This document shows positions 1 to 10,079 of a stretch of DNA of 64,000 bases, piece after piece. Positions within the stretch are counted from its first letter, which is position 1, and every line of letters starts with the position of its first letter. The notes under the pieces are model-generated. The model made no database searches. It had not been told where the DNA came from and saw only the letters and a program-made list of their open reading frames with translations. The stretch lies in NCBI RefSeq assembly GCF_030817215.1, contig NZ_JAUSZA010000001.1, forward strand, positions 6,918,501 to 6,982,500, given 5' to 3'. A program made the translations under genes and the position numbers. The stretch is from Paenibacillus sp. V4I3 (GTDB taxonomy: Bacteria; Bacillota; Bacilli; Paenibacillales; NBRC-103111).

Positions 1-1909
1 TGCTTCCTACACCAACATATAATTTGATCTTATTAGGCGTTCCCGGTTTTGGCCATTCCGGTTCGGAGCTGCCGGGAGCAGGCGGCCGGATTCCTAAATA
101 GGCAAGGTTATGATCACCTGCGCCCGCTTGTTTGGCTAAATAATTAAACCGGTACCAATACCAACTGCGCAAAGGGAGCCGATTGTAGTCGATAATTCCC
201 ATATGCCCCATATCGTTTGCCAGACTGCCATGATGGAATCCGCACCACACGGCTTGACCGCTGCGCCATTTGGGAGCGGCAAAACGATACGGAGCGGCTT
301 GACTTGCCGAGACGTGATCGTAGAACGGACGATATTTTCCGGGCCGATCCATCACTTCGCTTCCATATTCGGAAATGACTTGCGGGCATTCCGGACGATC
401 CGATTCCGGATCATCGACCCGCTCATCGCCATCCCACTTCAGATAGAAGCCTCCGCCGTCCCCGTTCAAACCAGCAACATCCGAAATCTCCGGCTGGTCC
501 AAATTCCACCTTTGCCCGCCGCCGGCTGCCGCTTTACGTGTCGGGTCTTCCTCGTGCGATACTTTCACCATTTTCTTAATGAGATCAATCGCCTTCTCCT
601 TGACGGATTCATGGCTGAAGAACGGCTCATTGCACATGCTCCATACGATAATGCTTGGACGATTTCGATTGATGCGGATCATTTCGCTCAATTGCTGAAT
701 GGCGCTTTGTTCGAAGCCCTTTTGGTGCGCTTCCAGTACCGGATAAGCGCTGCACTTCCCCCAATGTGTCTGCTCTCCCGTGTCGCCAGCCGTTCCGCCA
801 ATTCCCCAGAAGGTCGCTTCAGACCAGAATAGAATGCCGTAGTAGTCGCAAGCGCGGGCAAAAGCCGGATGATGGGGGTAATGGCTGCCCCGAATGAAGT
901 TCATTCCCGCATCCTTGATCATTTTGACATCGCGGTAAATGGCTGCTTGGGTAACCGCATCTCCCCAGCCGGCCTGATCCTGATGAACGTTCGCCCCGTT
1001 TAAATACACATGCTTGCCATTCAAATAAAATCCTTCGTGAGCCGTCCACTCCATCCATCGGAAGCCCATCTTATCCTCATAAACATCGGTAACGGCTCCA
1101 TCAGCGACTACTTCGGTTGAAATACGGTAAAGGTACGGATCTTCCGGACACCAAAGTCGCGGATTCAGAATCGGTTCGCTAACGGAATCAAACTGCTGCA
1201 CCCCGCCGGCCCTCACGTTATGCGTACTTTCCATTTCGGTCAGCACTTGACCTTGATGATCTGTAACGATCGTGCGAACCGTGGCCAATTTGTCTGTGCC
1301 CGAATGGTTGATGACCTCCGTTTGCATCCGCACCTTCATTTGCACATCATCATCGCCGGAAGCGAGCAAGGGAGTGGAAACAAACGTACCGTTCCAAGCG
1401 ACATGAAGAGGCTCCGTTACGGTTAAGCTTACATCCCGATAAATGCCGCCGGAGAAAGTATGCTCCCCGGAACGCGGCGCAATTTGACCGTTCCATTCGT
1501 TATTCACGCGAACGGCAATGACATTGTCTCCTGGGCGCAGAAACTCGGTGATATGGATACTGAACCCGGTATATCCGCCTTCATGCATACCGGCCAAGCT
1601 GCCGTTGACATATACTTCCGCTATCTGGAACACGCCTTCAAACTCTAAGTGAACGATCTTGTTGTTGTCCCAGTCCGAATCCATCTCCACATGTTTACGG
1701 TACCAACCGTATCCGACATACCATTCGTTTTCCATAAAGTAAGGGATGCTGAAAGAATGGGGCAGCCCGATATGACTCCATGCGGCATCGTCATAATCCA
1801 CTTGTTCCGGCCCATGATCGCTAAATCCTTCCCAGTCTCCGCGAATGAACTTCCATTCCCTGTTGACATTGATTATTGTCCGAAGATCTTTGTGTCCCAA
1901 TCTTATCAC
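1..1909 (-). CDS. GH2 family beta-galactosidase-like glycoside hydrolase, partial at 3' end
   Basis: The reading frame is open from about 1909 down to the window edge, so the C-terminus is missing. The translation shows the GH2 sugar-binding sandwich (a YGWYRKHVEM segment), the immunoglobulin-like domain and the start of the TIM barrel with GSHYPHHPAFARACDYYGI. The acid/base Glu lies in SMCNEP near residue 428 and the nucleophile Glu in ISEYGSE near residue 514. An in-frame TGA lies just upstream, so the start is the GTG at 1909 or the TTG at 1900; neither has a strong ribosome binding site. No signal peptide is seen, so it probably acts on imported oligosaccharides in the cytoplasm. It is divergent from the AraC gene at 2052, which probably regulates it. 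The GH2 call is firm; the substrate (beta-galactoside or related) is inferred. Confidence 0.9.
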   Translation of the reverse strand, partial: MIRLGHKDLRTIINVNREWKFIRGDWEGFSDHGPEQVDYDDAAWSHIGLPHSFSIPYFMENEWYVGYGWYRKHVEMDSDWDNNKIVHLEFEGVFQIAEVYVNGSLAGMHEGGYTGFSIHITEFLRPGDNVIAVRVNNEWNGQIAPRSGEHTFSGGIYRDVSLTVTEPLHVAWNGTFVSTPLLASGDDDVQMKVRMQTEVINHSGTDKLATVRTIVTDHQGQVLTEMESTHNVRAGGVQQFDSVSEPILNPRLWCPEDPYLYRISTEVVADGAVTDVYEDKMGFRWMEWTAHEGFYLNGKHVYLNGANVHQDQAGWGDAVTQAAIYRDVKMIKDAGMNFIRGSHYPHHPAFARACDYYGILFWSEATFWGIGGTAGDTGEQTHWGKCSAYPVLEAHQKGFEQSAIQQLSEMIRINRNRPSIIVWSMCNEPFFSHESVKEKAIDLIKKMVKVSHEEDPTRKAAAGGGQRWNLDQPEISDVAGLNGDGGGFYLKWDGDERVDDPESDRPECPQVISEYGSEVMDRPGKYRPFYDHVSASQAAPYRFAAPKWRSGQAVWCGFHHGSLANDMGHMGIIDYNRLPLRSWYWYRFNYLAKQAGAGDHNLAYLGIRPPAPGSSEPEWPKPGTPNKIKLYVGVGS

Positions 1910-2051
1910 TCACTCTCAAGATGATTAAAACGTATATCCAATAAAACAAAATTACTTTCCATGTTGAAATTATATCCCACAAAATCTATATTAGAAATAA
2001 TAGAATATTACGGACAATATAACTAAACTACTTTTTGGGAGTGCTTCTGTT

Positions 2052-2900
2052 ATGAAACGCGAATATTTTTTGCCCCAATTCGATGAGCTAAACTTTTTCT
2101 GTTTTCCTCATTCCGTCGGTCGGTATACATGCCCCGATCATCATAACGTCCGTCGAGAGGCTGGAGTAAGAGATATCAGCTTGCATTTAATAGTAGGCGG
2201 CAAGGGATATATCGAATTGAACGATACGGTCTATACGCTAAAACATGGGGATGCATTTCTTCATGTGCCGTTTCAAAGGATGCGCTACTATACTTCGGAA
2301 GATGATCGGTGGGACATCTATTGGATGCAATTTAACGGAAGCAAGCTGACGGATTTTTTATTGGAGAGAGGCTTTCACGATTCGGCAATTTGGTTTATAA
2401 AAGATATTGAGCCGTTGGAACAATCCTTTCTTGAATTGCTGGAAGAGATTGAAAGGAATAATTTTTCGCGACCAACCAAGCTCTCTTCGTTAACCTATTC
2501 GGTGCTTGCAGAATTTACAAGCAACGCCATTCCATTCTCCAATAGAAGGGGAAAAGAAAAAATCGACCGAATCATTGGGCTCCTTCCTATCATGCAAAAA
2601 AACTCGCATCTCCCTTTTGTCATGGAAGAGTGGGCGGAACAAGCTGGACTGACTCCCAATTATTTCTGCAGCCTTTTCAAAAAGGTAACCAAGATGACTC
2701 CTCTTGCCTATATAACGAAATGCAGGATTCTAAACAGCAAACAAATGCTGCTAAGCAGCCCGAATATGCCAATCAATCAAATTGCAATGGCATCTGGCTA
2801 TCCCAGCGCAAGTTATTTCAACAAAATATTTATGATGATGGAAGGCATCACGCCAAGTGAGTTTCGAAAGAATCATTCGTATCACGAAGTGGATTCTTAA
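2052..2900 (+). CDS. AraC family transcriptional regulator
   Basis: This 282-residue protein has an N-terminal cupin-like sensing domain (about residues 20-150, with a GKGYIELNDTVYTL strand pattern) and a C-terminal pair of helix-turn-helix motifs (about 185-275, ending GITPSEFRKN), the standard AraC/XylS layout. It starts at an ATG downstream of an AT-rich gap shared with the divergent GH2 gene, so it most likely controls that gene in response to a sugar. A plus-strand hairpin with a T-run follows at 2940-2976. The ligand is unknown. Confidence 0.92.
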   Translation: MKREYFLPQFDELNFFCFPHSVGRYTCPDHHNVRREAGVRDISLHLIVGGKGYIELNDTVYTLKHGDAFLHVPFQRMRYYTSEDDRWDIYWMQFNGSKLTDFLLERGFHDSAIWFIKDIEPLEQSFLELLEEIERNNFSRPTKLSSLTYSVLAEFTSNAIPFSNRRGKEKIDRIIGLLPIMQKNSHLPFVMEEWAEQAGLTPNYFCSLFKKVTKMTPLAYITKCRILNSKQMLLSSPNMPINQIAMASGYPSASYFNKIFMMMEGITPSEFRKNHSYHEVDS

Positions 2901-2939
2901 AAACCGTGATTCCCGTCACATTGCGAATCAATTCATAAG

Positions 2940-2976
2940 AACTGCCCCTGAAATCATTTCAATCTCAGGGTCAGTT
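2940..2976 (+). terminator. Rho-independent terminator after AraC gene
   Basis: The arms AACTGCCCCTGA and TCAGGGTCAGTT pair around a short loop and are followed by TTGTT. It ends the 2052-2900 transcript. Confidence 0.6.
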
Positions 2977-3006
2977 TTGTTGCTATTGTTTTCGAAATCG
3001 CCGCTT

Positions 3007-3791
3007 TACTTAGGCCGGATTCAAGATGAAATTATCAAACGCAATTCTTGTGACCGTACAGTAACCGCCGATCGTTGCGGATGTAGAGTTTGGTCCAGTC
3101 GTAAAGGTAATCGTCATGCTGTGAAAATTATTATCGGAAGTGATATTTTGGTTGATCTGGGTGCCGCCGTAATCCTTCACATAAGCGTAGCCTTGACCTG
3201 TACCCGATACGCCTTTGCCATCCACCGTCAACGTGTACGTCGTATTAGGAGAAAGCCCGGTTATCGTTTGCTCTACGTAGTTGCCCGGGTTCAAGAGCTC
3301 AACGCCGTAACCGCTGTTGTTTGCAGCCCACCTGTCGGAACAGCCGGAACTACCGAATTCTACTCGTTCATCACAGCCGTTACTTCCGCAGCGGATAAAG
3401 CACGATTATAGATGCGGAAGTCATCCACTCGTCCGTCGAGATAGGGATCGCTGGACCATTGCGAGCGTCCGATCCAATTCTGTGTGGTGGCGCCGAGTTG
3501 TGATGGTCTAATGTTTACGGCATTGCTGCCTACCTGCTGGCCATCGACGTAAAGCGTTCCCGTAGTGCCGTCCAGGGTAACGGCCACATGATGCCATCCG
3601 CCTGTCGCGATCGCAGCGGCTCCGTCAATGGTTCTCACTGCTGAACCGTTCTTGATCTCAAAACGGATGCCGTTGGTCGCGTTTAGCGGCGTCAGGAACA
3701 TATATTTGGATGTTCCGGAACCGAAGTCGAAGATCCTCGACCAGGTGCTCACGGTATCCAGATTGACCCAGGCCTGTGTCGGGCTACCTAT
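3007..3791 (-). pseudogene. Remnant of a secreted protein: LamG lectin domain plus carbohydrate-binding-like domain
   Basis: Two open stretches on the minus strand encode recognisable extracellular modules but no complete gene. At about 3791-3360 a LamG/concanavalin-like domain runs from AWVNLDTVSTW through GWHHVAVTLDGTTGTLYVDG to LDGRVDDFRIYNRALSAAEV and ends in a stop. In another frame, at about 3330-3010, lies a beta-sandwich module with GLSPNTTYTLTVDGKG. The first stretch begins after an in-frame stop with no start codon. I infer the tail of a decayed multi-domain glycosidase or lectin, cut off by whatever event placed the beta-helix gene next to it. Assembly error would not explain the missing catalytic part. 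Confidence 0.65.
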
Positions 3792-3810
3792 TTATAGGTT
3801 GCGCCGCCTT

Positions 3811-6800
3811 CTATTGATTGGAAGTAATGATGACAGACGAAATGATATCGTTGTTGCCGGTGTCACCCATGGCTGGATTGTCCGATGTAATCGTCCAGGA
3901 TGTGCCGCTGAATCCGTCATCACTGTAAGCGACGACCGTAAACCCAGCAGGTACACGGATGGACGAGATGCTGTTATCGGCGATTCCTGCCGCCTGCATT
4001 TGGGCAAGTGTATATTGACCAGGGTGAAGCGTTACGGCATTTCCTACATAGTTATAGTGCTCATAAAACGTCGGTCCGGCGGACATTACCTTGATAGACG
4101 AAATCATATCGTTGTTGCCACTGGCAATCATACTTGGATTGTCCGATGTAATCGTCCAGGATGTGCCGCTGAATCCGTCATCACTGTAAGCGACGACCTT
4201 ATACTCGGCAGGTACGTGGATGGACGAGATGTTGTCATTTGCGATTCCTGCCGCCTGCATTTGGGCTAGCGTGTAGTTGCCCAAGTCCAGCGTTACGGCC
4301 TTTCCTCCATATTGAATGTCCTCATAAACGGTCGGTCCATTAAACGTTCCAAAAACCTTGAAATCGTAGAAACTGGCAGTAGCACCGCTTGGTACTCCAG
4401 CAACGGTAATCCTGACATACTGGGCGGTTGCAACAAAGTAATCGGATTGGACTTGAGCAGTATTTCCATACCAGGTCTTGTCAACTTTCGTGGTCCAGTT
4501 GACATTATCATTCGATGTTTCAATCTTATATCTGTAATAGGAGTCAAGCTTCTCCCACATCACTTGAGTATCGGTAATCCACTTGCTTGATCCAAGATCT
4601 ACCGTCCACCAGTGGCCCGTATTCCCATCATTCGCACTCCAACGGGTCGTCATAATCCCATCGTTCCCATTGGAAGCCGGATTGGTCGACTGCGAACTGT
4701 CCGAACTTACGGTCTTACCCAACGCCAAGTTGACCGGGTCTCCAAAGACTTTGAGATCGTAGAAACTGGCCGAAGTACCGCTTGGCAACCCGGTGACGGT
4801 TATCCTGACATAGCGGGCATTATCCGTAAAATAATCGGTTTGAACCTTTTCCGTATTTGTATTATTGGTCTTGTCAACTTTTAAGGTCCAATTGGTATTG
4901 TCCTTTGATGTTTCGATCTTATACTGGTAAGCGACACCGCTCTTTTCAAAGCTCACCTGGGTTCCATAGGTAATATTCTTGATGTAGCCAAGGTCCACCT
5001 TCACCCAATGACCAGCAGCTCCATCAGCAGCAATCCAACGAGTTATCGAGTTACCGTCGACTGCTCTAGAAACTGGAATTCCTGTAAGTGTGCTATCCGA
5101 ACTGGCGGCCTTGTTCTCCGCCAGATTAACTGTTTCTCCAAGCACCTTAAAATCGTAGAAGCTGGCCCAATTACCGCTTGGCAATCCGGTCACGGTAATT
5201 CTGACATACCGGGCAGTACCCACAAAGACATCGTTCTGGATTTGATCCGTGCTGGTATTATCGGTCTTGTCAACCTTTAAGGTCCAATTGACATTGTCAT
5301 TGGATGTTTCAATCTTGTATTTATAGGCTTTGCCGATCTGTTCCCACATCACCTGGGTACCACGGGTAATATCCTTGCTTGCGCCCAGGTCCACCGTCCA
5401 CCAATGGCCGGTATTTCCATCATTGGCGGTCCAACGGGTCGTTGTGCTGCCGTCGTTCCCGCTGGAAGCCGGGTGTCCTGACTGCGAACTAGACGCACTG
5501 GCGCTCCTGTTCAACGCCAGATTGATTGGAGCCGGCGATGGAAATTGCGGTATTGCTTCGGGTACAGGATCTCCGGAAGCAATAAAGTTAATGTTGCTGG
5601 TATTGCCGTTCGTAGTAAAATTCCCTTGAGCGGCATTCGTAATGACCGTTCCGTTCATTTTTAAATTTTCAAATGTTATATTTTGAATCTTACGGGTGGA
5701 ATCGTAGCCTTCAATCGGATTACCGCCTGTACCACTGCCGGTATAGGAGAGATTCTTGAAATGAACATTGTTAATTCCACGCCCAGGGCCATAATCCCAA
5801 CTTTTGGTCTGCATAACTAAAAATCGGCCTTCTCTGGTATCATCGATCCGAATGTCATTGAAGTTAACATTCTGGATCAGATTCCCATCCGCGGAAATAA
5901 ACTGTATCCGCTGTCCACCATTGTATATCCAGAGGTCCAGATTGGAGAAAGTAACATTTTCTATTGTTTGCCCGCCGCCAGGCGCCCATGTAAAACCATG
6001 AGTACCCATATTGATTGGACGAGCAAAATCGGGCATCAGAATAGAGTTCGTTACCGTAATATTTTTGGTATCGCCATACCAGATTCTTCCGCCATTAGCG
6101 CGCGCATTATAGATCGCGACCGAATCATCATGACTGCGTATAAATGAATCATTGATGGTCATATTGGTAGAGGCAAATGTATCTATCCCATCCCCCCATT
6201 TATTAGAGCCATAGGCTTTAAAGTTATTGATTAGAACATTGGATGAATTTCCGGCATTTATCGCGCAACCGCCGCCATCCGCACTGCCGTAATTACTCAC
6301 GATGATCCCATCAACCGTGATTTGGTTCGAATAGTCAATAGATATAGCTCTTCCCGCAGGACGGTCAAGTACACCGCGGCCTATAACTTTGGCATTGGTG
6401 GCATTATCCAAAATAATGCCGCCTTGGACGACCGCTCCGCCAGCAATATAAAGCGTCTTGCCGCTAGGCACGGTATAGTCCTGTTGATAAAGACCGGGAC
6501 CAAGATAAATGACATTCGGGTCACTAGGGCTTGGAGGATTGACTTCCAATGGATTTGCAAAGATCATTAAATGCTTATTTACATTCCCGTTCACTTCTAC
6601 AGAGAGCTTCATTGGACCAGATATGGAAAATGTCATCGTATTGCCGTTGATGTTAGGGGTAATCTCCGTGTTTAAACCACGAATTCGAGACGATGTAATC
6701 GTTCCTATGTTATAGGTCACTGACATCTCGACCTGACCGTCCGTATCGAAATAAACAAAGGAAGCATTTGTTTTCGTAGGATACCCGACAGTGTTTCTAT

Positions 6801-7026
6801 ACTCATCCAGATCCTGCCAGACTCCGCCCGTTTCCCGTACTTTCACCGTATAATCGGCGTTAAGGGGGACACCCGCTGGGGCAGGGTATACCGTTAATGT
6901 CGTAGCCGCCTCAACTTTTGTCGGAAAGTTAAACGTCATTGGAATGAATGCGATTACAAACGCAAGCATAAAAGAAAACAACCTGGACATTTTATTACTA
7001 CTGTTAAAAAACAAACTTTTACCCAT
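3811..7026 (-). CDS. Secreted GH49/GH28-like beta-helix glycoside hydrolase with three F5/8C and two crystallin modules
   Basis: The start is the ATG at 7026, after AAAGGGTTGAAAGC; it gives 1071 residues. A signal peptide (about 1-40) is followed by a beta-sandwich (about 42-160) and a right-handed beta-helix (about 165-480). GDGID at 278-282 and HDD at 299-301 match the acidic cluster of GH28/GH49 enzymes. Three F5/8 type C (discoidin-like) modules follow, each about 135 residues and ending in a SFYDFKV-like segment, then two beta/gamma-crystallin modules (from about 920 to the end) with DDGFSGTSWTI. The protein probably binds and cuts an extracellular polysaccharide such as a glucan or pectic polymer. 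The two acidic motifs and the N-terminal sandwich favour GH49 (dextranase-like) over GH28, but this is not certain. The binding modules have clearly expanded by duplication. Confidence 0.82.
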   Translation of the reverse strand: MGKSLFFNSSNKMSRLFSFMLAFVIAFIPMTFNFPTKVEAATTLTVYPAPAGVPLNADYTVKVRETGGVWQDLDEYRNTVGYPTKTNASFVYFDTDGQVEMSVTYNIGTITSSRIRGLNTEITPNINGNTMTFSISGPMKLSVEVNGNVNKHLMIFANPLEVNPPSPSDPNVIYLGPGLYQQDYTVPSGKTLYIAGGAVVQGGIILDNATNAKVIGRGVLDRPAGRAISIDYSNQITVDGIIVSNYGSADGGGCAINAGNSSNVLINNFKAYGSNKWGDGIDTFASTNMTINDSFIRSHDDSVAIYNARANGGRIWYGDTKNITVTNSILMPDFARPINMGTHGFTWAPGGGQTIENVTFSNLDLWIYNGGQRIQFISADGNLIQNVNFNDIRIDDTREGRFLVMQTKSWDYGPGRGINNVHFKNLSYTGSGTGGNPIEGYDSTRKIQNITFENLKMNGTVITNAAQGNFTTNGNTSNINFIASGDPVPEAIPQFPSPAPINLALNRSASASSSQSGHPASSGNDGSTTTRWTANDGNTGHWWTVDLGASKDITRGTQVMWEQIGKAYKYKIETSNDNVNWTLKVDKTDNTSTDQIQNDVFVGTARYVRITVTGLPSGNWASFYDFKVLGETVNLAENKAASSDSTLTGIPVSRAVDGNSITRWIAADGAAGHWVKVDLGYIKNITYGTQVSFEKSGVAYQYKIETSKDNTNWTLKVDKTNNTNTEKVQTDYFTDNARYVRITVTGLPSGTSASFYDLKVFGDPVNLALGKTVSSDSSQSTNPASNGNDGIMTTRWSANDGNTGHWWTVDLGSSKWITDTQVMWEKLDSYYRYKIETSNDNVNWTTKVDKTWYGNTAQVQSDYFVATAQYVRITVAGVPSGATASFYDFKVFGTFNGPTVYEDIQYGGKAVTLDLGNYTLAQMQAAGIANDNISSIHVPAEYKVVAYSDDGFSGTSWTITSDNPSMIASGNNDMISSIKVMSAGPTFYEHYNYVGNAVTLHPGQYTLAQMQAAGIADNSISSIRVPAGFTVVAYSDDGFSGTSWTITSDNPAMGDTGNNDIISSVIITSNQ
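3815..4330 (-). repeat. Two tandem crystallin-module repeats in the coding sequence
   Basis: Two copies of about 255 bp encode successive beta/gamma-crystallin modules. On the plus strand each copy holds nearly the same run around ATCGTCCAGGATGTGCCGCT, showing recent duplication. Confidence 0.8.
4335..5525 (-). repeat. Three tandem F5/8 type C module repeats in the coding sequence
   Basis: Three copies of about 390-400 bp encode successive discoidin-like modules. Shared elements include TTGAAATCGTAGAA-like and GGTCCAATTG-like runs in each copy. The first and third modules resemble each other most (both have GNTGHWWTVDLG). Confidence 0.8.
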
Positions 7027-7347
7027 GCTTTCAACCCTTTCTCTTTTTGAGTGTTCTATTCGGCAAATATATAAAAAACCTAAATCCATTAATCACCCCT
7101 TTCACATGAGCATTGAACCTTATAAGCGCCGCTCCGTCTGGAGGGTTTGGATAGGTAACCAATGTCGTGCAGGTGGCATGTACTTCTGCGGGAAGACTAA
7201 ACGATAGCGAACCCGAATACTGTAAGCGATGCCAAAAGAATGGATAACTAACTTGATTTTTGCCCTCACCTCCAGACGTAGTATAAAATCAAACGACATA
7301 TCCGCCTTGTATGCCGTTTGTTTTTTATACTTCAAACCTGTTATCTG
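7027..7347. other. Intergenic region between beta-helix gene and GH95-like gene
   Basis: About 320 bp without a convincing gene. It holds the ribosome binding site and presumably the promoter of the beta-helix gene. A 71-codon open frame here has no family resemblance, so I treat this as regulatory space separating the secreted enzyme from the upstream operon. Confidence 0.5.
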
Positions 7348-10053
7348 TCAGACCAAAGTAAATTCGATTGTGACTTCTGTACCGGAATTCAGCTTCAAGA
7401 GGATATACTTGTCATTCCCATCCTCCAGTACCGCCGCTTCTTCTCCGTTGACCAGTGCTTTCGTCCAAGGAATACCCGCTTTGAATTTGATTTCATTATC
7501 ATCTGCAGCCGATATTAAAGTAACGCATAGGATGTTGGATGTCAGGTTCCAGGATAAGTCTCTGACCTCCGCCCGGGTTCTTGCCATCAGCCCTTGAATG
7601 GACCCCGCTTTCCAATCGGCGGGCAGCGCCGGAAGAACCTCGATTTCCCCGGTATTCGAGAAAAGCAGCGCTTCATTAACGGCTCCCACTGTGCCGAATA
7701 ACGTATCCGTGCAATAGCTTCTGTTTCTTCGGTTTGTGTCGTGGTCTGTCATCAAGGAAGTGTAGTAACCGGAATCCGTCATCATCGGCAGCAGGGAAGA
7801 GACGACCTCGTTGCCGTTTTTTAATCGGGCGCAGACCAGTGCCTTGTGCATCCAGCCGTGCCCCGCTGTGGCGTCGTGCGTATTGTATTTATTTCTGTTC
7901 TCGAGAGCGATATTCGCAGCTTGAGTCAGCTCCATATTATTCTGCGTTTCATACGCAGGCCATGCCGGGTAGAGATGGCTCAAATGACGATGGTTGTTAT
8001 TCTCGGTGTATTCATTCATCGCCCATTCGCGTAATGCGCCATCCTGATCCAGCTTATAAGCCGGCAGCAGCTCCAGCAACGTCTCCCACCTGGCTACTGC
8101 GGCGGCAAACCCTTCGCGCTTTACTGCTTTCTCTATGGCGATGACCATATTCAATCCGTCCCGTGCCGCAGAAATGTCCATGGTGGCATTGGCCGTAATC
8201 GTGCTGTTGTAACCGATCGGGTTATTCTCCGGCGAATAGGTGGGGATGAGCAAATATTTCTCGCCCGGATTCAGCGCCGTCTTGCCTTCCTCATAGCGGG
8301 CATTGCCGTGTATGTCCGTAAAGTACTCCGGCGTACATAGCTGCTCCCAGAAGTTTGCCTGTTTTGTCAGCAGCGGAAGCAAAATATCCTGCTCCAAATC
8401 CAGGTATCCCTGTTCAATCAACCGACTGAATTCCTCATCCATCATCCCCCCATCCCTTACATGGAGCAGCGGCTTCAGATCGTGGATCCTCATTTTCTCA
8501 TGGATGGGAATCTGGCGGTTGCCGTAACACTGCCAATACTCGAATATGGGAAGCAGGCACCAGCTTGCCCCTGCATTCCAATATTGAAACGGGAAGTCAT
8601 TGTCGTATTCCACATGCATTGCGCGGTCGATGTCCGAGTTGACCGACACCTGCAGCGCATCATGCATGCCGTAAGACATTCGCGCATTGTATTCGAAGTC
8701 CGGCGTGTTTCTCAGGAAGAATGTAATGTATCCGAGCTGCGCCAGCGTCAAGTGGCCCGTATTCATGGCTGATACCTGCAAATTCACGTTCGCGTCGAGC
8801 GTATAGATAGCACGCCAGCCAGGGTTCCACTCTCCGGTCCACATCCCGTACAGCCGCGGTGCGCTTGAACCGCTGCAGCATATCATGGCATTTCGTCCCT
8901 GATTGTACACCTGCTCCATAAAAGCATGATTGATTCTGGTTGGGGATGCCTTTTGCGTGTTTATTAACGCTTCGTTGTCTGCGCCCTTGTCATCCTCATC
9001 CCCCGAAAGAGAAAAACGTACAGCGTTAAACTCCTCGGCATGTTTCGCAGCATGCGGCGCAAGAGCAGCGTTATAATCGAAATGACCGGAAGGGTCTTTA
9101 TATTTTTCCGCTGCGGAATTCGTGTTTTCGATGAGTTCGTCAAGGAGGGCATATTGCGCCGTTCCGGCAAAATCCTCAAAATCCCCCATGTCGAAGGTCC
9201 GGTTCGATTGCGTGATGAGATAAACAGCGTCGGCTTCGATGACTTGAATGCCGGGATTTTGCACGTCCCCGACGTTCATCGGTTCATTCGTATCGGCGAG
9301 CTGCACGATTTTTTTGCTTCCGTTTATGACGATTATACGCGTCAGGCCTGCATATCCTCCGTCAATCAGCTCGCTGCCCGGATAAGAAGGATAATGGGCA
9401 ATCTGGGCGATATAGTCGGCATTTGGGTCCACCAGCTTTTTGTATCGGAGAGCCCTTGTCTCGTCATTGACCCTGTTCATACCCGAAATGTCATCAATAG
9501 AGAACAGCATATTGATTTTTGCGCCCGCAGTGGATTGTTCGATCTTCGTAATCGACACATTGTCTTCTCTGGATGTAAACGAGGTTCGGATCCACTCACC
9601 CCATTCATCGGTATAATGCACGCCGGTTTCGGCCGTCTCATAATTGGTCCATCTTGTATAATCGGATACGGTTCCCTTATTCGTCATGCTTAGCCTGAGC
9701 TGGTGACCTGGATGGTAGCCGTAAAAAAAGGTTCGCTCTCTCCTGGTACCGTCCGGAAATGTAATGATCCATTGATCATTTTGGTTAAAAACATTCCGTC
9801 TGGCATCCTCAAGCTGTCCCGTTAATTCTTCCGGAATCTCTCTTGGATCCGGGGACGGAAAGTTGTACCACATGTATTGGAAAATAAAGCTGTCCGTATA
9901 CGGCGATCCGGACGTGACGTACCCGTTCTCACCGTTTCCGCTAACCATACCGTCCCGCCACGCCTCTACGGGATTGGACGCTGGAACCTCCGTATAGGTA
10001 TTGGCGTAATTTCCTTTCAGGTACAGGCGCGCTGTTTTCGATTCTTTCGTCAT
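7348..10053 (-). CDS. GH95-like glycoside hydrolase (alpha-L-fucosidase/galactosidase family), copy 1
   Basis: The start is the ATG at 10053, preceded by AAGGAG. The 901-residue protein has no signal peptide. It has the GH95 order: N-terminal super-sandwich (SGNGENGYVTSGSPYTDSFI), helical linker, (alpha/alpha)6 barrel and C-terminal beta domain. Family landmarks are SPENN (the expected catalytic Glu near residue 609), HRHLSHLYP and GHGWMHKAL. In the YTLDANVNLQ segment, Asp stands where characterised GH95 fucosidases have the first of two catalytic Asn residues, so the specificity may differ. It lies 27 bp downstream of GH43 and is the last gene of the transporter operon. A close paralogue lies at 19818-22529. 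Confidence 0.82.
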   Translation of the reverse strand: MTKESKTARLYLKGNYANTYTEVPASNPVEAWRDGMVSGNGENGYVTSGSPYTDSFIFQYMWYNFPSPDPREIPEELTGQLEDARRNVFNQNDQWIITFPDGTRRERTFFYGYHPGHQLRLSMTNKGTVSDYTRWTNYETAETGVHYTDEWGEWIRTSFTSREDNVSITKIEQSTAGAKINMLFSIDDISGMNRVNDETRALRYKKLVDPNADYIAQIAHYPSYPGSELIDGGYAGLTRIIVINGSKKIVQLADTNEPMNVGDVQNPGIQVIEADAVYLITQSNRTFDMGDFEDFAGTAQYALLDELIENTNSAAEKYKDPSGHFDYNAALAPHAAKHAEEFNAVRFSLSGDEDDKGADNEALINTQKASPTRINHAFMEQVYNQGRNAMICCSGSSAPRLYGMWTGEWNPGWRAIYTLDANVNLQVSAMNTGHLTLAQLGYITFFLRNTPDFEYNARMSYGMHDALQVSVNSDIDRAMHVEYDNDFPFQYWNAGASWCLLPIFEYWQCYGNRQIPIHEKMRIHDLKPLLHVRDGGMMDEEFSRLIEQGYLDLEQDILLPLLTKQANFWEQLCTPEYFTDIHGNARYEEGKTALNPGEKYLLIPTYSPENNPIGYNSTITANATMDISAARDGLNMVIAIEKAVKREGFAAAVARWETLLELLPAYKLDQDGALREWAMNEYTENNNHRHLSHLYPAWPAYETQNNMELTQAANIALENRNKYNTHDATAGHGWMHKALVCARLKNGNEVVSSLLPMMTDSGYYTSLMTDHDTNRRNRSYCTDTLFGTVGAVNEALLFSNTGEIEVLPALPADWKAGSIQGLMARTRAEVRDLSWNLTSNILCVTLISAADDNEIKFKAGIPWTKALVNGEEAAVLEDGNDKYILLKLNSGTEVTIEFTLV

Positions 10054-10079
10054 TATGATTCTCCTTGTGCTTGATTTAA

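Noticed and set aside
203..832. 209-codon open frame on the plus strand
   Set aside because: It is antisense to the GH2 coding frame, which carries clear catalytic motifs.
7120..7335. 71-codon minus-strand frame upstream of the beta-helix gene
   Set aside because: No ribosome binding site or family resemblance; the region is better explained as promoter space.
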